Source: Aridibacter sp965216195
Lineage (GTDB): Bacteria; Acidobacteriota; Blastocatellia; Pyrinomonadales; Pyrinomonadaceae
NCBI GenBank assembly: GCA_965216195.1
Contig: OZ244151.1
Location: 2,852,001 to 2,916,000, forward strand
Direction: 5' to 3'
DNA length: 64,000 bases
This document shows positions 1 through 8,887 of this stretch, piece by piece. Within the stretch, counting starts at the first letter, position 1, and every line of letters begins with the position of its first letter. Position numbers and translations under genes: made by a program. Below the pieces are notes generated by a model. It saw only the letters and a list, made by a program, of their open reading frames with translations, did no database searches and had not been told where the DNA came from.

Positions 1-2
1 TG

Positions 3-506
3 GTTTTGGATGCAGGAAGCGGCACCGGAATTGTCACACTCGGGTTTTATTCAGCACGTTTTAGACCAAAGCAAACTTTCGCAGTAGACCTTTCGCGGAA
101 ATCTCTTGAAGTTGCTCGCGAACAATTTGACGCGGACAAGGAAGCAGACCCGGAAAACATTTGCACTATTCAGGGAAATGTTTTGACGCTGCCCTTTCAA
201 AATGAAACCTTCGATCTTGTATTAACCTGTGGCGTACTGGAATATGTGCCTCTTAAGGATGGAATGGATGAGTTTTCGCGAGTTTTAAAACCGGGAGGAA
301 AACTTGTTCTGATTCCGGTAAAACCTTCCATAGTTGGCTCGGTTTTAAAGGTTCTCTACAAGTTCAAAATCCACACAGTCGAGAATGTAAAAAGAGTCGC
401 GCGAAAGGACTTCAAAATCGTTGGCAACTATAAGTTTCCGGTAACCGAGCCAATGGGCTGGTCAAAAACAATCTTTCTCCTCGAAAAAAATGCCCCTAAA
501 CAATAA
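3..506 (+). CDS. SAM-dependent class I methyltransferase, 5' truncated
   Basis: The reading frame is open at the left edge, so the N-terminus lies outside the window and about 168 residues remain. It begins at once with a SAM-binding glycine motif (LDAGSGTG), followed by an acidic residue ending the second strand (AVDLS), then motif II/III-like FDLVLTCGVLEYV and VLKPGGKLVLIPV. This order is that of Methyltransf_11 or UbiE/BioC-like enzymes. The acceptor substrate cannot be deduced. Its 3' end overlaps the start of the next gene by 17 nt, which suggests translational coupling with the phosphodiesterase. Confidence 0.85.
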   Translation, partial: VLDAGSGTGIVTLGFYSARFRPKQTFAVDLSRKSLEVAREQFDADKEADPENICTIQGNVLTLPFQNETFDLVLTCGVLEYVPLKDGMDEFSRVLKPGGKLVLIPVKPSIVGSVLKVLYKFKIHTVENVKRVARKDFKIVGNYKFPVTEPMGWSKTIFLLEKNAPKQ

Positions 507-1287
507 ACGCCCTCTTATTATTGCCCACCGGGGCGCTTCGGCCCACGCACCCGAAAACACAATTGCCGCTTTTCAAAAAGCGGTTGAGGATCGCGCTCAA
601 GGAATCGAATTTGATGTGCGCCTTGCAAAAGATGGGGTACCGGTTGTATTTCATGACGCTACCTTAAAACGCATCTGCGGGGTCGAAAAAAAAGTTTCTA
701 GTATAGCTTCCTGGGGGTTAAAAGAATTCGACGCAGGTGCTTGGTTTAGTAAGAAACGTGGCTCTGATCTTAAAGACTTTACAGGCGAACAGATCCCAAC
801 GCTCACCGAGACTCTGGGATTTTTAAGAAACTACCAAGGGATTGTTTACATCGAACTAAAAGCGACGAATGCTGAGGTCGAAAAATTATCAAATGCGGTT
901 TGCGACATAATAGGCGAATCGAAAATGCTTGAGCAGATTTTTATTAAAAGCTTCAAATTAGAGGCAATCCCGTTTGTAAAAAGAGCTTGTCCCAAGGTTT
1001 CAACGGCGGCGCTTTTCGCCCCGAAAATAAGCAACGCGCTGAGAAAGGAAAAACACTTGATAAATATCTCAAGGGAGCTGGGAGTTGACCGCCTCTCGGT
1101 ACATTTCTCTCTTGCAACAAGAAAATTAGTGAACAAAGCTCTCGAATTTGATCTTCCGGTTACGATTTGGACAGCAGACAGTGGGCGTTGGATAAGCAAA
1201 AGCATAAAACAAGGAATTGACCACATCATCACAAATGAGCCCGCAAAACTACTTGCAAAAAAGCGGGAATTCTTCGATAACCTTTGA
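490..1287 (+). CDS. Glycerophosphodiester phosphodiesterase
   Basis: A 265-residue cytoplasmic protein of the GDPD family (UgpQ-like TIM barrel), which hydrolyses glycerophosphodiesters to glycerol-3-phosphate plus an alcohol. The N-terminus has the HRG motif (IIAHRGASAHAPENT), then GIEFDVRLAKDG with the metal-binding E-x-D pair and VVFHD with the second catalytic histidine. A later YIELK motif and a C-terminal TIWTAD / IITNEP ending match the family. No signal peptide is seen, so it resembles cytosolic UgpQ rather than periplasmic GlpQ. It starts 17 nt inside the preceding methyltransferase gene. Confidence 0.9.
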   Translation: MPLNNKRPLIIAHRGASAHAPENTIAAFQKAVEDRAQGIEFDVRLAKDGVPVVFHDATLKRICGVEKKVSSIASWGLKEFDAGAWFSKKRGSDLKDFTGEQIPTLTETLGFLRNYQGIVYIELKATNAEVEKLSNAVCDIIGESKMLEQIFIKSFKLEAIPFVKRACPKVSTAALFAPKISNALRKEKHLINISRELGVDRLSVHFSLATRKLVNKALEFDLPVTIWTADSGRWISKSIKQGIDHIITNEPAKLLAKKREFFDNL

Positions 1288-1375
1288 ATCCCGCCAACGC
1301 TCTTGCGGCAAAAACCTTTACGAATTAAAATCGCTTTTTGAAACTTTCCACTACTTTTATTCACTTGGAGCCACA

Positions 1376-2743
1376 ATGAAGTTTTATAACGACGTCGTCG
1401 GACTTGTCGGAAAAACCCCGCTTGTCAAAATCAATAAATTAACCCGTCAACACGGTATCAAAGCGCAAGTCTTCGCAAAGATGGAAAGCCTGAATCCCGG
1501 ATATTCGGTCAAAGATCGAATCGGAATTTCAATGATCGAACACGCCGAGGAAGAAGGAACTCTAAAACCTGGCGGAACAATTATCGAAGCGACCTCCGGG
1601 AATACTGGAATTGGACTGGCAATTGCCGCTGCGACGAAAGGCTACAAGTGTATTTTTGTTCTGACCGATAAAGTTTCGATGGAAAAAACCCGCTATTTGC
1701 GGGCGCTCGGATCGGATGTAGTTGTTTGTCCAAATGCCGCTAAATCCGGAACCCCAGACCATTACGTCGAAACAGCAAAACGAATTGCCAGCGAAACACC
1801 AAATTCCTTTTATCCCGATCAATATAGTCATCCGGCAAACCCCGCGGCTCATTACAAAACTACCGGCCCCGAGCTCTGGGAAGACACTGAAGGTAAGATC
1901 ACGCATTTTGTTTCGGGGATCGGAACGGGCGGTACGATCAGCGGAACGGGTAGATATTTAAAAGAAATGAATCCCGCTATTCAGATCGTCGGTGCCGATC
2001 CCTACGGTTCAATTTTTAAGACCTACAAGGAAACCGGTCACATTTCGGAAGCGACACCATATCTAGTAGAAGGCATTGGACAATGTGCGCCGACGGAAAA
2101 CGCCGACATGAAGGTGATCGATCAGATAATCAACGTTACCGATCGCGATTCTTTTGATTTGGCACGCCAGCTCGGAAAACTCGAAGGAATTTTCTGTGGC
2201 GGCTCAACCGGGACAAATTTTTTCGCTGCTTTGGAGGTTGCAAAAGGCCTCGATGAAAATGGGGTAGTAGTATTTATCGTTTGCGATACGGGCGAACATT
2301 ATCTGACCAAGTTTCATTCAGACGAATGGATGAAGGAGAAACTCCTTCTCGAACCGCAAAGAATCACGGCGGGGCTGATCTCCGACACGAAGCATGCTGA
2401 ATCGCCGCAAGAACTCGTTTTTGTCGCACCGGATGAGATCGTCAGCGATGCAATCGCAAAAATGAATGACAATTCTGTGACGCAGATCCCAGTGCTTGAT
2501 GAGCGAAAATCGGTCGGCTCACTTCGAGAAAGCAACGTGCTCGCAAAGCTCCTTGAGAATAAAGATTTGCTGAACGCAAAGGTAAGCGACGTAATGGATG
2601 AGAGTTTTCCAGTGCTCGATGTCGATGCCGGTTTTGAGACGGTCAAGAGAAACCTCAGGCGGGCGCCCGCAGTTTTAATTGAAGATTTCAAACGAATCAC
2701 AAGCATCATCACCCGCTCGGATGTGCTTGATCTGCAAAAGTAG
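1376..2743 (+). CDS. PLP-dependent cystathionine beta-synthase with CBS-domain pair
   Basis: A 455-residue fold-type II PLP enzyme of the cysteine synthase / cystathionine beta-synthase family, condensing serine (or an activated serine) with homocysteine or sulfide. Visible motifs are the Schiff-base lysine in NPGYSVKDR, the SGNTG substrate loop, GTGGTISG for phosphate binding, and a C-terminal region (about 335-455) forming two CBS domains that usually sense adenosyl ligands. The frame extends 53 codons upstream into the previous gene, but the ATG at 1376 has a GGAG 5 nt upstream and gives the usual N-terminus. CBS is preferred over CysK because of the CBS pair. Confidence 0.9.
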   Translation: MKFYNDVVGLVGKTPLVKINKLTRQHGIKAQVFAKMESLNPGYSVKDRIGISMIEHAEEEGTLKPGGTIIEATSGNTGIGLAIAAATKGYKCIFVLTDKVSMEKTRYLRALGSDVVVCPNAAKSGTPDHYVETAKRIASETPNSFYPDQYSHPANPAAHYKTTGPELWEDTEGKITHFVSGIGTGGTISGTGRYLKEMNPAIQIVGADPYGSIFKTYKETGHISEATPYLVEGIGQCAPTENADMKVIDQIINVTDRDSFDLARQLGKLEGIFCGGSTGTNFFAALEVAKGLDENGVVVFIVCDTGEHYLTKFHSDEWMKEKLLLEPQRITAGLISDTKHAESPQELVFVAPDEIVSDAIAKMNDNSVTQIPVLDERKSVGSLRESNVLAKLLENKDLLNAKVSDVMDESFPVLDVDAGFETVKRNLRRAPAVLIEDFKRITSIITRSDVLDLQK

Positions 2744-2825
2744 GAATCAATACTTGGTCTCTTAAACAAATAATTTTCGCAAATTTGGTAAAATCTCGTT
2801 GTCATTAGTATGGCAGCGATTTTTT

Positions 2826-4352
2826 ATGGGTTACCCGAAGCTAATAATTAATTCGGAAAGGGATTATCCGTTAGATGCGGATCTAATTACAGTTGGGCGC
2901 ATCTCAGAGAACGATATTTCATTTCCTGATGACACGAATGTGTCCCGTTTCCACGCCGAAATAGAGAATCGCGGTGGAGAATATTGGTTAATCGACCTCG
3001 GCAGTTTTAATGGGACCACGCTAAACGGAAGTAAACTCGACGGCGAAAAACCGCTTAACGATGGCGATCAAATCGTACTCGCGGGAACGAGTGAAATTGA
3101 GGTGCTTTTCAATCCGAAGGAAGACGACGACGACGAGGAAAAGGAAGAGGTTGAGGAAATTCCAGACGTAGAAACCGATAAGTCTGAACCGGAAGAAGCT
3201 CCACCCCATGCTCCCAGATCAAAGATGCCGTTCATGCTAATCGTTACGGCAATTACAGTCGGATTGGCAGTGGTTTTCGTAGCGGCCGCAGGAATTTACT
3301 ATGTTACGCGAGAGGAACCAAAGTGCATCGCCAGTGCAAAAATCACTAGTCCCGAAAATGGTGATACGATCCGAGAAGCTACGGAAATCGAGATCGAAAT
3401 TGAAAATGAAAATTGTGTAAAAAGTGTCAGCTATGTCGTTGAGGACGAAGAGATTGCGAGATCCGGTGATCCACCGTTTTCGGCTTCGATCGATCCAGAT
3501 GATTTCCCGGTTTCGGATGGTTTGTTCCGCAATTTAAAGGTTGTACTTTACGATGAAAAAGGGAGGAAAATAAACCAATCGGAAAATGTTGCGTTCAACG
3601 TTGAGACTATGGCAATCGAGGCTCCCGAGAAACCTGAACAATTGGATACTCCCATTGACGATGCTCCAAAACCCAATAAGCCTAAACCCGGAAACGGGAT
3701 TGCGTTTCGGGAATCGAAGAAAATGGCTGCAAACGTAGTGAAACAATTTTCCGGAAGTTTCAATTACAACGTCAGCAATCCGAGATTTTTGAACGAAGTT
3801 GGCAAGAAGACGAAAGAATACGTTTCGGAGGGATATTTCCAACGTGCCGATAAATATCGAGATGTGATCAATCTTGCCTACATACGTGGGCAGAATCTTG
3901 ATCCCCCGCTCGGGTATATCCTGGCAATGAGCCGAAGCAAATTTTCGCCAAAAAACACTACTGATGGGACTGGCCTGTGGCGTATGTCGGACGAATTTGT
4001 AAAGGCAAATGCCTATGACGGTTTGTGCGGGACCGAAACCATTGCATCGCCATCGCAAAATTGCGCTGCAAAAGCGTCAGCTCTATACCTTAAGAACCTG
4101 ATTATAAATGTGTTTGAAGGGGATGTAATCTATGGAGTTGCGGCATTTGGAATGTCGGTTCAGGAAGCTGCCAACTGGAAGGCAACACTTCCGGAAAATC
4201 GTGCCGACTTTTGGAACGTAATAAAGTCTCCGAAGCAGAGACAGGAAGTTGTGAATTTCTTTGCCGCCGCCGTAGTAGCGGAAAACCCGCAAAGATTTGG
4301 ATTGAAAAAGGATAAACCGCTTTCGGAGCATTATTCAATATTTGTTCAGTAG
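2826..4352 (+). CDS. FHA - membrane helix - degenerate transglycosylase-like protein (paralogue 1)
   Basis: A 508-residue membrane protein opening the T6SS locus. Residues about 1-95 form an FHA phosphothreonine-binding domain (VGR, SRFHAEI, LGSFNGT). An acidic linker and one membrane helix follow (about 135-160). Residues 170-260 look like a bacterial Ig-like domain (SPENGDTI). The C-terminal part from about 300 matches the lytic-transglycosylase-like domain of the next gene, but the catalytic glutamate position is R370 (DPPLGYILAMSRS), so it is probably not a lytic enzyme. A TTG at 2799 would add nine residues; neither start has a clear ribosome site. FHA proteins (TagH/Fha) are known T6SS regulators. 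Confidence 0.75.
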   Translation: MGYPKLIINSERDYPLDADLITVGRISENDISFPDDTNVSRFHAEIENRGGEYWLIDLGSFNGTTLNGSKLDGEKPLNDGDQIVLAGTSEIEVLFNPKEDDDDEEKEEVEEIPDVETDKSEPEEAPPHAPRSKMPFMLIVTAITVGLAVVFVAAAGIYYVTREEPKCIASAKITSPENGDTIREATEIEIEIENENCVKSVSYVVEDEEIARSGDPPFSASIDPDDFPVSDGLFRNLKVVLYDEKGRKINQSENVAFNVETMAIEAPEKPEQLDTPIDDAPKPNKPKPGNGIAFRESKKMAANVVKQFSGSFNYNVSNPRFLNEVGKKTKEYVSEGYFQRADKYRDVINLAYIRGQNLDPPLGYILAMSRSKFSPKNTTDGTGLWRMSDEFVKANAYDGLCGTETIASPSQNCAAKASALYLKNLIINVFEGDVIYGVAAFGMSVQEAANWKATLPENRADFWNVIKSPKQRQEVVNFFAAAVVAENPQRFGLKKDKPLSEHYSIFVQ

Positions 4353-4368
4353 TAATTGATAGATACGG

Positions 4369-5868
4369 ATGCTTGAATTTTCCTTAACATATTTTGACGA
4401 AGAAGAGTTTGTGGAAATCTCGCTCGAAAAAGACACGACGTCTTTTGGTAGAGCCGAAGTGGATTTCCGTTTTGAAGATGAGGGGCTATCTCGCCTACAC
4501 GCGACTATTTACCGTGATGGCGATCGGGTTTGGGTTGTCGATGAGAATTCTACAAACGGAACCTTCGTCAATGGCGAGGAAGTTTCGCCAGCCGGAACGC
4601 CTTTGGCTGACGGTGACGTGATTCGAATCGGGCACAACACCGATTTAACAGTAAAGATATCTGAGCGCTTAGAGACGCTTGAGGAAGACGTTCGCGAGCG
4701 GAATGACTCATTTTCGGTCGATAGTTCCGTGGCGGTTGAATCAGAGCAGGTATTGCCTTTGATTCCGCTACTTATTACTGGTCTGGCGCTTTTTGTAATT
4801 GGTTCGGCTGCTGTATTTATCGCTTATAACGTATTGAGCGACGACCGCCAGCAGGTTGTCAGGAACAATGATGACGATTCAAGCTATGAACCGTACGACA
4901 GTGATTCCGACGACGAAAGTGAAGATGAGGAGGAGAATACCGAGACCAACTCGAACAATACAAACAGTCCGCCAAATAGTTCTCCGACAGCGGAAACTGC
5001 CCCGAGAAACCAAAATGAAACTAACGATTCAGAAATAACCGAATCTCCGACCGCTTCAAAGCAACAGGGGGACATTGCGCCGAGCGGAAAACGATATCAG
5101 GAGATGTCGCTCACTGAAAAAAATCAATACATAAAAGTTAAAAGTGAACGAGTAGCGCGGATTATTGGAAACCGATCGGGTGAATCGATTCCTCCGGAAG
5201 CACTCGCGAAAATTAAACGCTTTTTGGACGGTTACGTCGGCAGGATAAGAAGTGTGCGGAGAGATGATTGCGGCGGAAAGACGTACACGAAAAGCGATAT
5301 TGCGTCGCTGCTTGAGCGGGCAAGAAAAAACTCGCCTTTCATTATACGGGCCTTTAATAAACGGGGAATCGACCCGCAAATTGGGCTATATGTCGCGATG
5401 ATTGAGTCCGAGCATTGTCCTTGTCTTCAAAGTGGAACCGGACCGCTGGGAATGTTTCAATTTACGCGAGCAACCGGCGCCAGACACGGGCTCAAAACCC
5501 GCCGAGGAGCTTCGCCTTCTAATCCGGATGAAAGATGTGAAAAGGAACCGGCTGCGCACGCAGCTGCTTCGTATATGAAGAGTTTAACCGGACGAATCGG
5601 AACGGGTCCTTTGAGTATTCCCTTAGCAATTGCCAGCTACAACAGCGGCGAGGGCGGACTTGGGAAAAATCTTAGAATCGCGCTCGAAGCCAATCAGAGC
5701 CAGGAGCGGAGTTTCTGGACGCTCGTTGCAAATGCCGAAAAGCTCGCGAAGCAGTTTCAAAGTGAAAATATAAAATACGTTCCTAAGTTTTTTGCTGCGG
5801 CAATAATCGGCGAAAACCCGCGGGATTTTGGAATCAGTATGCAGCCGCTTTCAACTTATACCAGTTAA
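4369..5868 (+). CDS. FHA - membrane helix - lytic transglycosylase protein (paralogue 2, catalytic E intact)
   Basis: A 499-residue protein. Residues 1-100 are an FHA domain (FGRAE, SRLHATI, ENSTNGT), 128-155 a membrane helix, and 160-240 a long low-complexity Asp/Ser/Asn/Glu linker. Residues about 310-490 form an SLT (MltD/Slt-like) lytic transglycosylase domain: IDPQIGLYVAMIESEH with presumed catalytic E346, GPLGMFQFT, and IASYNSGEGG (the usual AYNxG motif). Orientation would place FHA in the cytoplasm and the murein-cleaving domain in the periplasm. It lies 16 nt after paralogue 1 and 5 nt before paralogue 3. Inferred role: opening peptidoglycan for the T6SS under phosphothreonine control. 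Confidence 0.8.
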   Translation: MLEFSLTYFDEEEFVEISLEKDTTSFGRAEVDFRFEDEGLSRLHATIYRDGDRVWVVDENSTNGTFVNGEEVSPAGTPLADGDVIRIGHNTDLTVKISERLETLEEDVRERNDSFSVDSSVAVESEQVLPLIPLLITGLALFVIGSAAVFIAYNVLSDDRQQVVRNNDDDSSYEPYDSDSDDESEDEEENTETNSNNTNSPPNSSPTAETAPRNQNETNDSEITESPTASKQQGDIAPSGKRYQEMSLTEKNQYIKVKSERVARIIGNRSGESIPPEALAKIKRFLDGYVGRIRSVRRDDCGGKTYTKSDIASLLERARKNSPFIIRAFNKRGIDPQIGLYVAMIESEHCPCLQSGTGPLGMFQFTRATGARHGLKTRRGASPSNPDERCEKEPAAHAAASYMKSLTGRIGTGPLSIPLAIASYNSGEGGLGKNLRIALEANQSQERSFWTLVANAEKLAKQFQSENIKYVPKFFAAAIIGENPRDFGISMQPLSTYTS

Positions 5869-5873
5869 CTTTA

Positions 5874-7226
5874 ATGAGCGAACTCTTTCTCGAATTTGAA
5901 GATCAATATGGCGAAACCGCCCGCGTCCGTGTCGATCGGGATGTGTTTGTCATAGGCAGACACTCCGAAAACGACCTCTGCATTTCGAATCCAAAACTTT
6001 CACGCAAACATCTGGAAATCACGAGAAACGGCGATTCGTTTTTAGCGGTTGACGCCGGCTCAAGCAACGGAACGGAATTAAATGGTTTTGACCTCTTCGA
6101 ACCCGAGATTCTGGTGGATGGTGATACGTTGAATCTTGGTGGTGGAATAAAAATAGCCGTCAAATTTGATGATCCGAAGGAAGCTTACGCTGATCACGCT
6201 GATGAAGACGCCTCGAATCTAGATTTCGAAGACGAAGGTGAATCCTTCGGGTCTGACGGACCGGACCGGGGAAAGCAAGTGGTCGCGAATCCCGGTGAGA
6301 CTGCTGATTCAGACAATAGCAGTTTTGGAATGGTTTTCTTGATCGCGCCTCTGCTATTGATTCTGATGCTGGCAATTGGCGCAGCGGGAGTTTTTTTCTT
6401 AGGGGGAGATTCGAAGACGGAAATTGCTGAAGCAGCAGACGATCACGAAGTATATCCGGAAGACGATTCCGAAGAAGACGTAAAACCTGCTGACGAACCC
6501 AGCCCTAAAGTTGATCCGATCGAGCCCAATCCCTCGAGCGCTCCGGTTGACGTTCCAATCAATCCATCTTCGGCAGACAATACAACGTCCTCTGGTTCTG
6601 AAACTCCTGAGTCAAAAACCACACCAAATAGCGAGATAAAAAAGATCGAAATCGCCGCTACAAGCTTTATGCAGCGAATCGCCAGAAACGACCCGCGTCC
6701 CGTTTTGACAAAACGACAACTTGAAGTAGTTAAAGCTAAACTCAACCAATATCGTGGATCTTCAGGATTAGCCTCAAACATAAAAAGTGCCCGGGCGAAT
6801 GCAGCAGAAATCTCGTCTGTTGCTCGCGAGAAAAATCTAAAGCCGCAGCTCGTTGCAAACGCTGCAATTTCCAAACTCGGAAAATCACAAGGCGACGTTG
6901 TTACCACAGCAAAAGGACTTGTCAACGTCTTAGGAAAACTCAGAATTCAGATCGGTGACGAACTCGCGGATGAGTGTCTTGTAACGATTGCTGCCTATGA
7001 ACAAGGAAAAGCCGATAAATTTTTGAAAATGAGAAATACAATGGAGAGGCTTGCTGGTCAACACCCTTCTGTGAGCTCCCGTAGAGTTCGGTCGATATGG
7101 TTTCTCAAAGACAAAGGAAAGCTCTCTGATTCCGAATTTGAATTTGCTCTTCGTTTTCTGGCGGTTGGGACGATAACGCAAAATCCGAAGGCATTTAACG
7201 TCAATGCCGAAGCGCTAACTTTTTGA
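5874..7226 (+). CDS. FHA - membrane helix - degenerate transglycosylase-like protein (paralogue 3)
   Basis: A 450-residue third copy. It has an FHA domain (about 1-98: IGRHSEND, SRKHLEI, AGSSNGT), an acidic stretch, a membrane helix at about 152-176 and a Pro/Ser/Asp-rich linker. The C-terminal 180 residues align by landmarks with paralogue 2: NLKPQLVANAAISK against IDPQIGLYVAMIE, AAYEQG against ASYNSG, and TQNPKAFNV against GENPRDFGI. The catalytic glutamate is replaced by K334, and the GMFQFT-type segment is not recognisable. It is likely a non-catalytic scaffold, partner or peptidoglycan-binding pseudoenzyme. The gene starts 5 nt after paralogue 2. Confidence 0.72.
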   Translation: MSELFLEFEDQYGETARVRVDRDVFVIGRHSENDLCISNPKLSRKHLEITRNGDSFLAVDAGSSNGTELNGFDLFEPEILVDGDTLNLGGGIKIAVKFDDPKEAYADHADEDASNLDFEDEGESFGSDGPDRGKQVVANPGETADSDNSSFGMVFLIAPLLLILMLAIGAAGVFFLGGDSKTEIAEAADDHEVYPEDDSEEDVKPADEPSPKVDPIEPNPSSAPVDVPINPSSADNTTSSGSETPESKTTPNSEIKKIEIAATSFMQRIARNDPRPVLTKRQLEVVKAKLNQYRGSSGLASNIKSARANAAEISSVAREKNLKPQLVANAAISKLGKSQGDVVTTAKGLVNVLGKLRIQIGDELADECLVTIAAYEQGKADKFLKMRNTMERLAGQHPSVSSRRVRSIWFLKDKGKLSDSEFEFALRFLAVGTITQNPKAFNVNAEALTF

Positions 7227-7231
7227 AAAAC

Positions 7232-7459
7232 ATGAATCCTACGCACCAAAATCTAAGCGGCACGCTCGAGCTTTCGGTAAATGGAAAACCAAAGAAAATT
7301 GAAGTAGTAATCTCCAGGCGAAAAGGTGAAACCTCAGAGAATGTTGCCTGTTTTAGGAACGTGACGAATTTGTTTGTTACCGATTGGATGAATTTCGTAC
7401 TCGAAGACTTAAAACCAAAGGATAGAAAAATGAGGCGAGGTGACCGTAATTTATTATAA
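7232..7459 (+). CDS. Small unknown protein at T6SS locus
   Basis: A predicted 75-residue basic, soluble protein with no signal peptide or membrane helix; no family is recognised. The ATG at 7232 lies 5 nt after the stop of FHA paralogue 3, so it would be cotranslated with it; a TTG at 7223 is an alternative. The sequence has an alternating hydrophobic beta-like beginning (LSGTLELSVNGKPKKIEVV) and an Arg/Lys-rich end. Its position between the FHA proteins and tssK makes a T6SS accessory role conceivable, but nothing in the sequence proves it is expressed. Confidence 0.45.
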   Translation: MNPTHQNLSGTLELSVNGKPKKIEVVISRRKGETSENVACFRNVTNLFVTDWMNFVLEDLKPKDRKMRRGDRNLL

Positions 7460-7528
7460 CTAAGTGAGATATAAATTTTGTTGTTTACTATTTTTCGCTA
7501 ACGAATTACTATAAAGTCACAAAATACT

Positions 7529-8884
7529 ATGAGTAAATATCGGAAAATCGTCTGGAACGAGGGGATGCTTTTGACCCCGCATCACTTCCAGCAGTGGGAT
7601 AACTACTACGAAGAGTTGCTAAATTCTCGCTCGAGAGCCGCCAATTCGTTCGACTACGGCGTGTTAGATTTGAAGATAAATCGCGAAGCGATCTCAAACG
7701 GCGAATTTCAAATTACCAACTGTCATGCGGTTTTACCGGACGGGTTGATGATTAATGTTCCCGACGCCGAAGCCGTTCCCGATCTGCGTCCCGTTGACGA
7801 TCATTTTCACCCCGAACAGGATAAGCTTGGAGTTCATCTCGCGATTCCCGCGAAAAAAATGGGCGAAGCGAATTTTCAGGCAAACGGAGCGAAACCAAAT
7901 TCGAATCTCCGTTTTCATCAGGAAGGCGCACTCGTCAAGGACGAAACAAGCGGTACCAACGAACAACCGGTTGCCTATGCAAAGAGTAATCTGAGGCTCA
8001 TTTTTGATGACGAACTTCGGGACGGTTTTACATCGATTAAAATCGCCGAATTAGAACGCACCCCAACCGGACAGCTAAAGATTTCTGAAAATTATATCCC
8101 GCCGGTTTTGAAGGCTTCTGCCTCGGAGTGGCTCGTAAATATGCAGCGGCAACTGGTGGAGATACTGATAGCGAAAAGCAGTTCGCTAGGCGAACAGCGT
8201 CGACAAAAGAACGCATCGCTCGCGGACTTTACTACTTCAGAAGTGGCCGTTTTCTGGCTTCTTCATACGATCAACTCGTCAATTCCGGCAATGTCTCACT
8301 ATTTTCGTTCCCCGCTTCTACATCCCGAGAGGCTATATCTTGAAATGGCTTCTTTGGTCGGAAAACTGCTTACTTTTGCAATTGAAGATCACCCAAAAGA
8401 TATTGTTCGCTATGATCATGACGATCTGTACACAACCTTCAACGCCCTTTCGGCGCAACTTAAGGGTCTTCTTGAAACAGTAATTCCGAGCAGATGCGTT
8501 CCGATTCCTTTGGAGAAAACGCGCGAAACGCTTTATGTAGGAAGGATCGAAGACGAAAGACTATTCAAGAATGCTGGATTTTATCTTGCCGTCGGCGCAA
8601 AAATGCCTGAGTCCAAACTCATTGAAGCAGTTCCGCGGATTGTAAAAATTGGATCGAGAGACGTTATAGATACAATCATCGGCTCGGCGCTTCCGGGGGT
8701 TGTTTTGTCACACGCCAGTCCGCCGCCGGCTCCGATTCCGGCGCAGGTTCATTTCCAGTATTTCAGACTGGATACCGTTGGGCCATATTGGGATGGAGTG
8801 AAAGGCTCGAAGGTTATCTCGGTTTTCATACCGGAAGAGATACCTAAAGAAAAAGTTGAAATGTACGCTGTAAAAGCAAAATAA
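7529..8884 (+). CDS. tssK: T6SS baseplate protein TssK
   Basis: A 451-residue protein of the TssK/ImpJ/VasE family. TssK trimers connect the phage-like baseplate (TssEFG-VgrG) to the TssLM membrane complex. The family's hallmark N-terminus is present (IVWNEGMLLTPHHFQQWD), and the C-terminal half ends in the usual region containing the segment LPGVVLSHASPPPAPIP. Length is normal for the family. It begins a tight tssK-tssL-tssM run with 3 nt before tssL. The 69 nt upstream are AT-rich and may hold a promoter, but no convincing -35/-10 pair could be fixed. Confidence 0.95.
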   Translation: MSKYRKIVWNEGMLLTPHHFQQWDNYYEELLNSRSRAANSFDYGVLDLKINREAISNGEFQITNCHAVLPDGLMINVPDAEAVPDLRPVDDHFHPEQDKLGVHLAIPAKKMGEANFQANGAKPNSNLRFHQEGALVKDETSGTNEQPVAYAKSNLRLIFDDELRDGFTSIKIAELERTPTGQLKISENYIPPVLKASASEWLVNMQRQLVEILIAKSSSLGEQRRQKNASLADFTTSEVAVFWLLHTINSSIPAMSHYFRSPLLHPERLYLEMASLVGKLLTFAIEDHPKDIVRYDHDDLYTTFNALSAQLKGLLETVIPSRCVPIPLEKTRETLYVGRIEDERLFKNAGFYLAVGAKMPESKLIEAVPRIVKIGSRDVIDTIIGSALPGVVLSHASPPPAPIPAQVHFQYFRLDTVGPYWDGVKGSKVISVFIPEEIPKEKVEMYAVKAK

Positions 8885-8887
8885 CGG

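Noticed and set aside
846..1376. A 176-codon minus-strand frame over the phosphodiesterase gene
   Set aside because: Shadow of a well-supported GDPD gene, with Ser/Phe-rich composition typical of antisense reading.
3534..4058. A 174-codon minus-strand frame within FHA paralogue 1
   Set aside because: It is antisense to a gene with clear domains, has no ribosome site and no recognisable motif.
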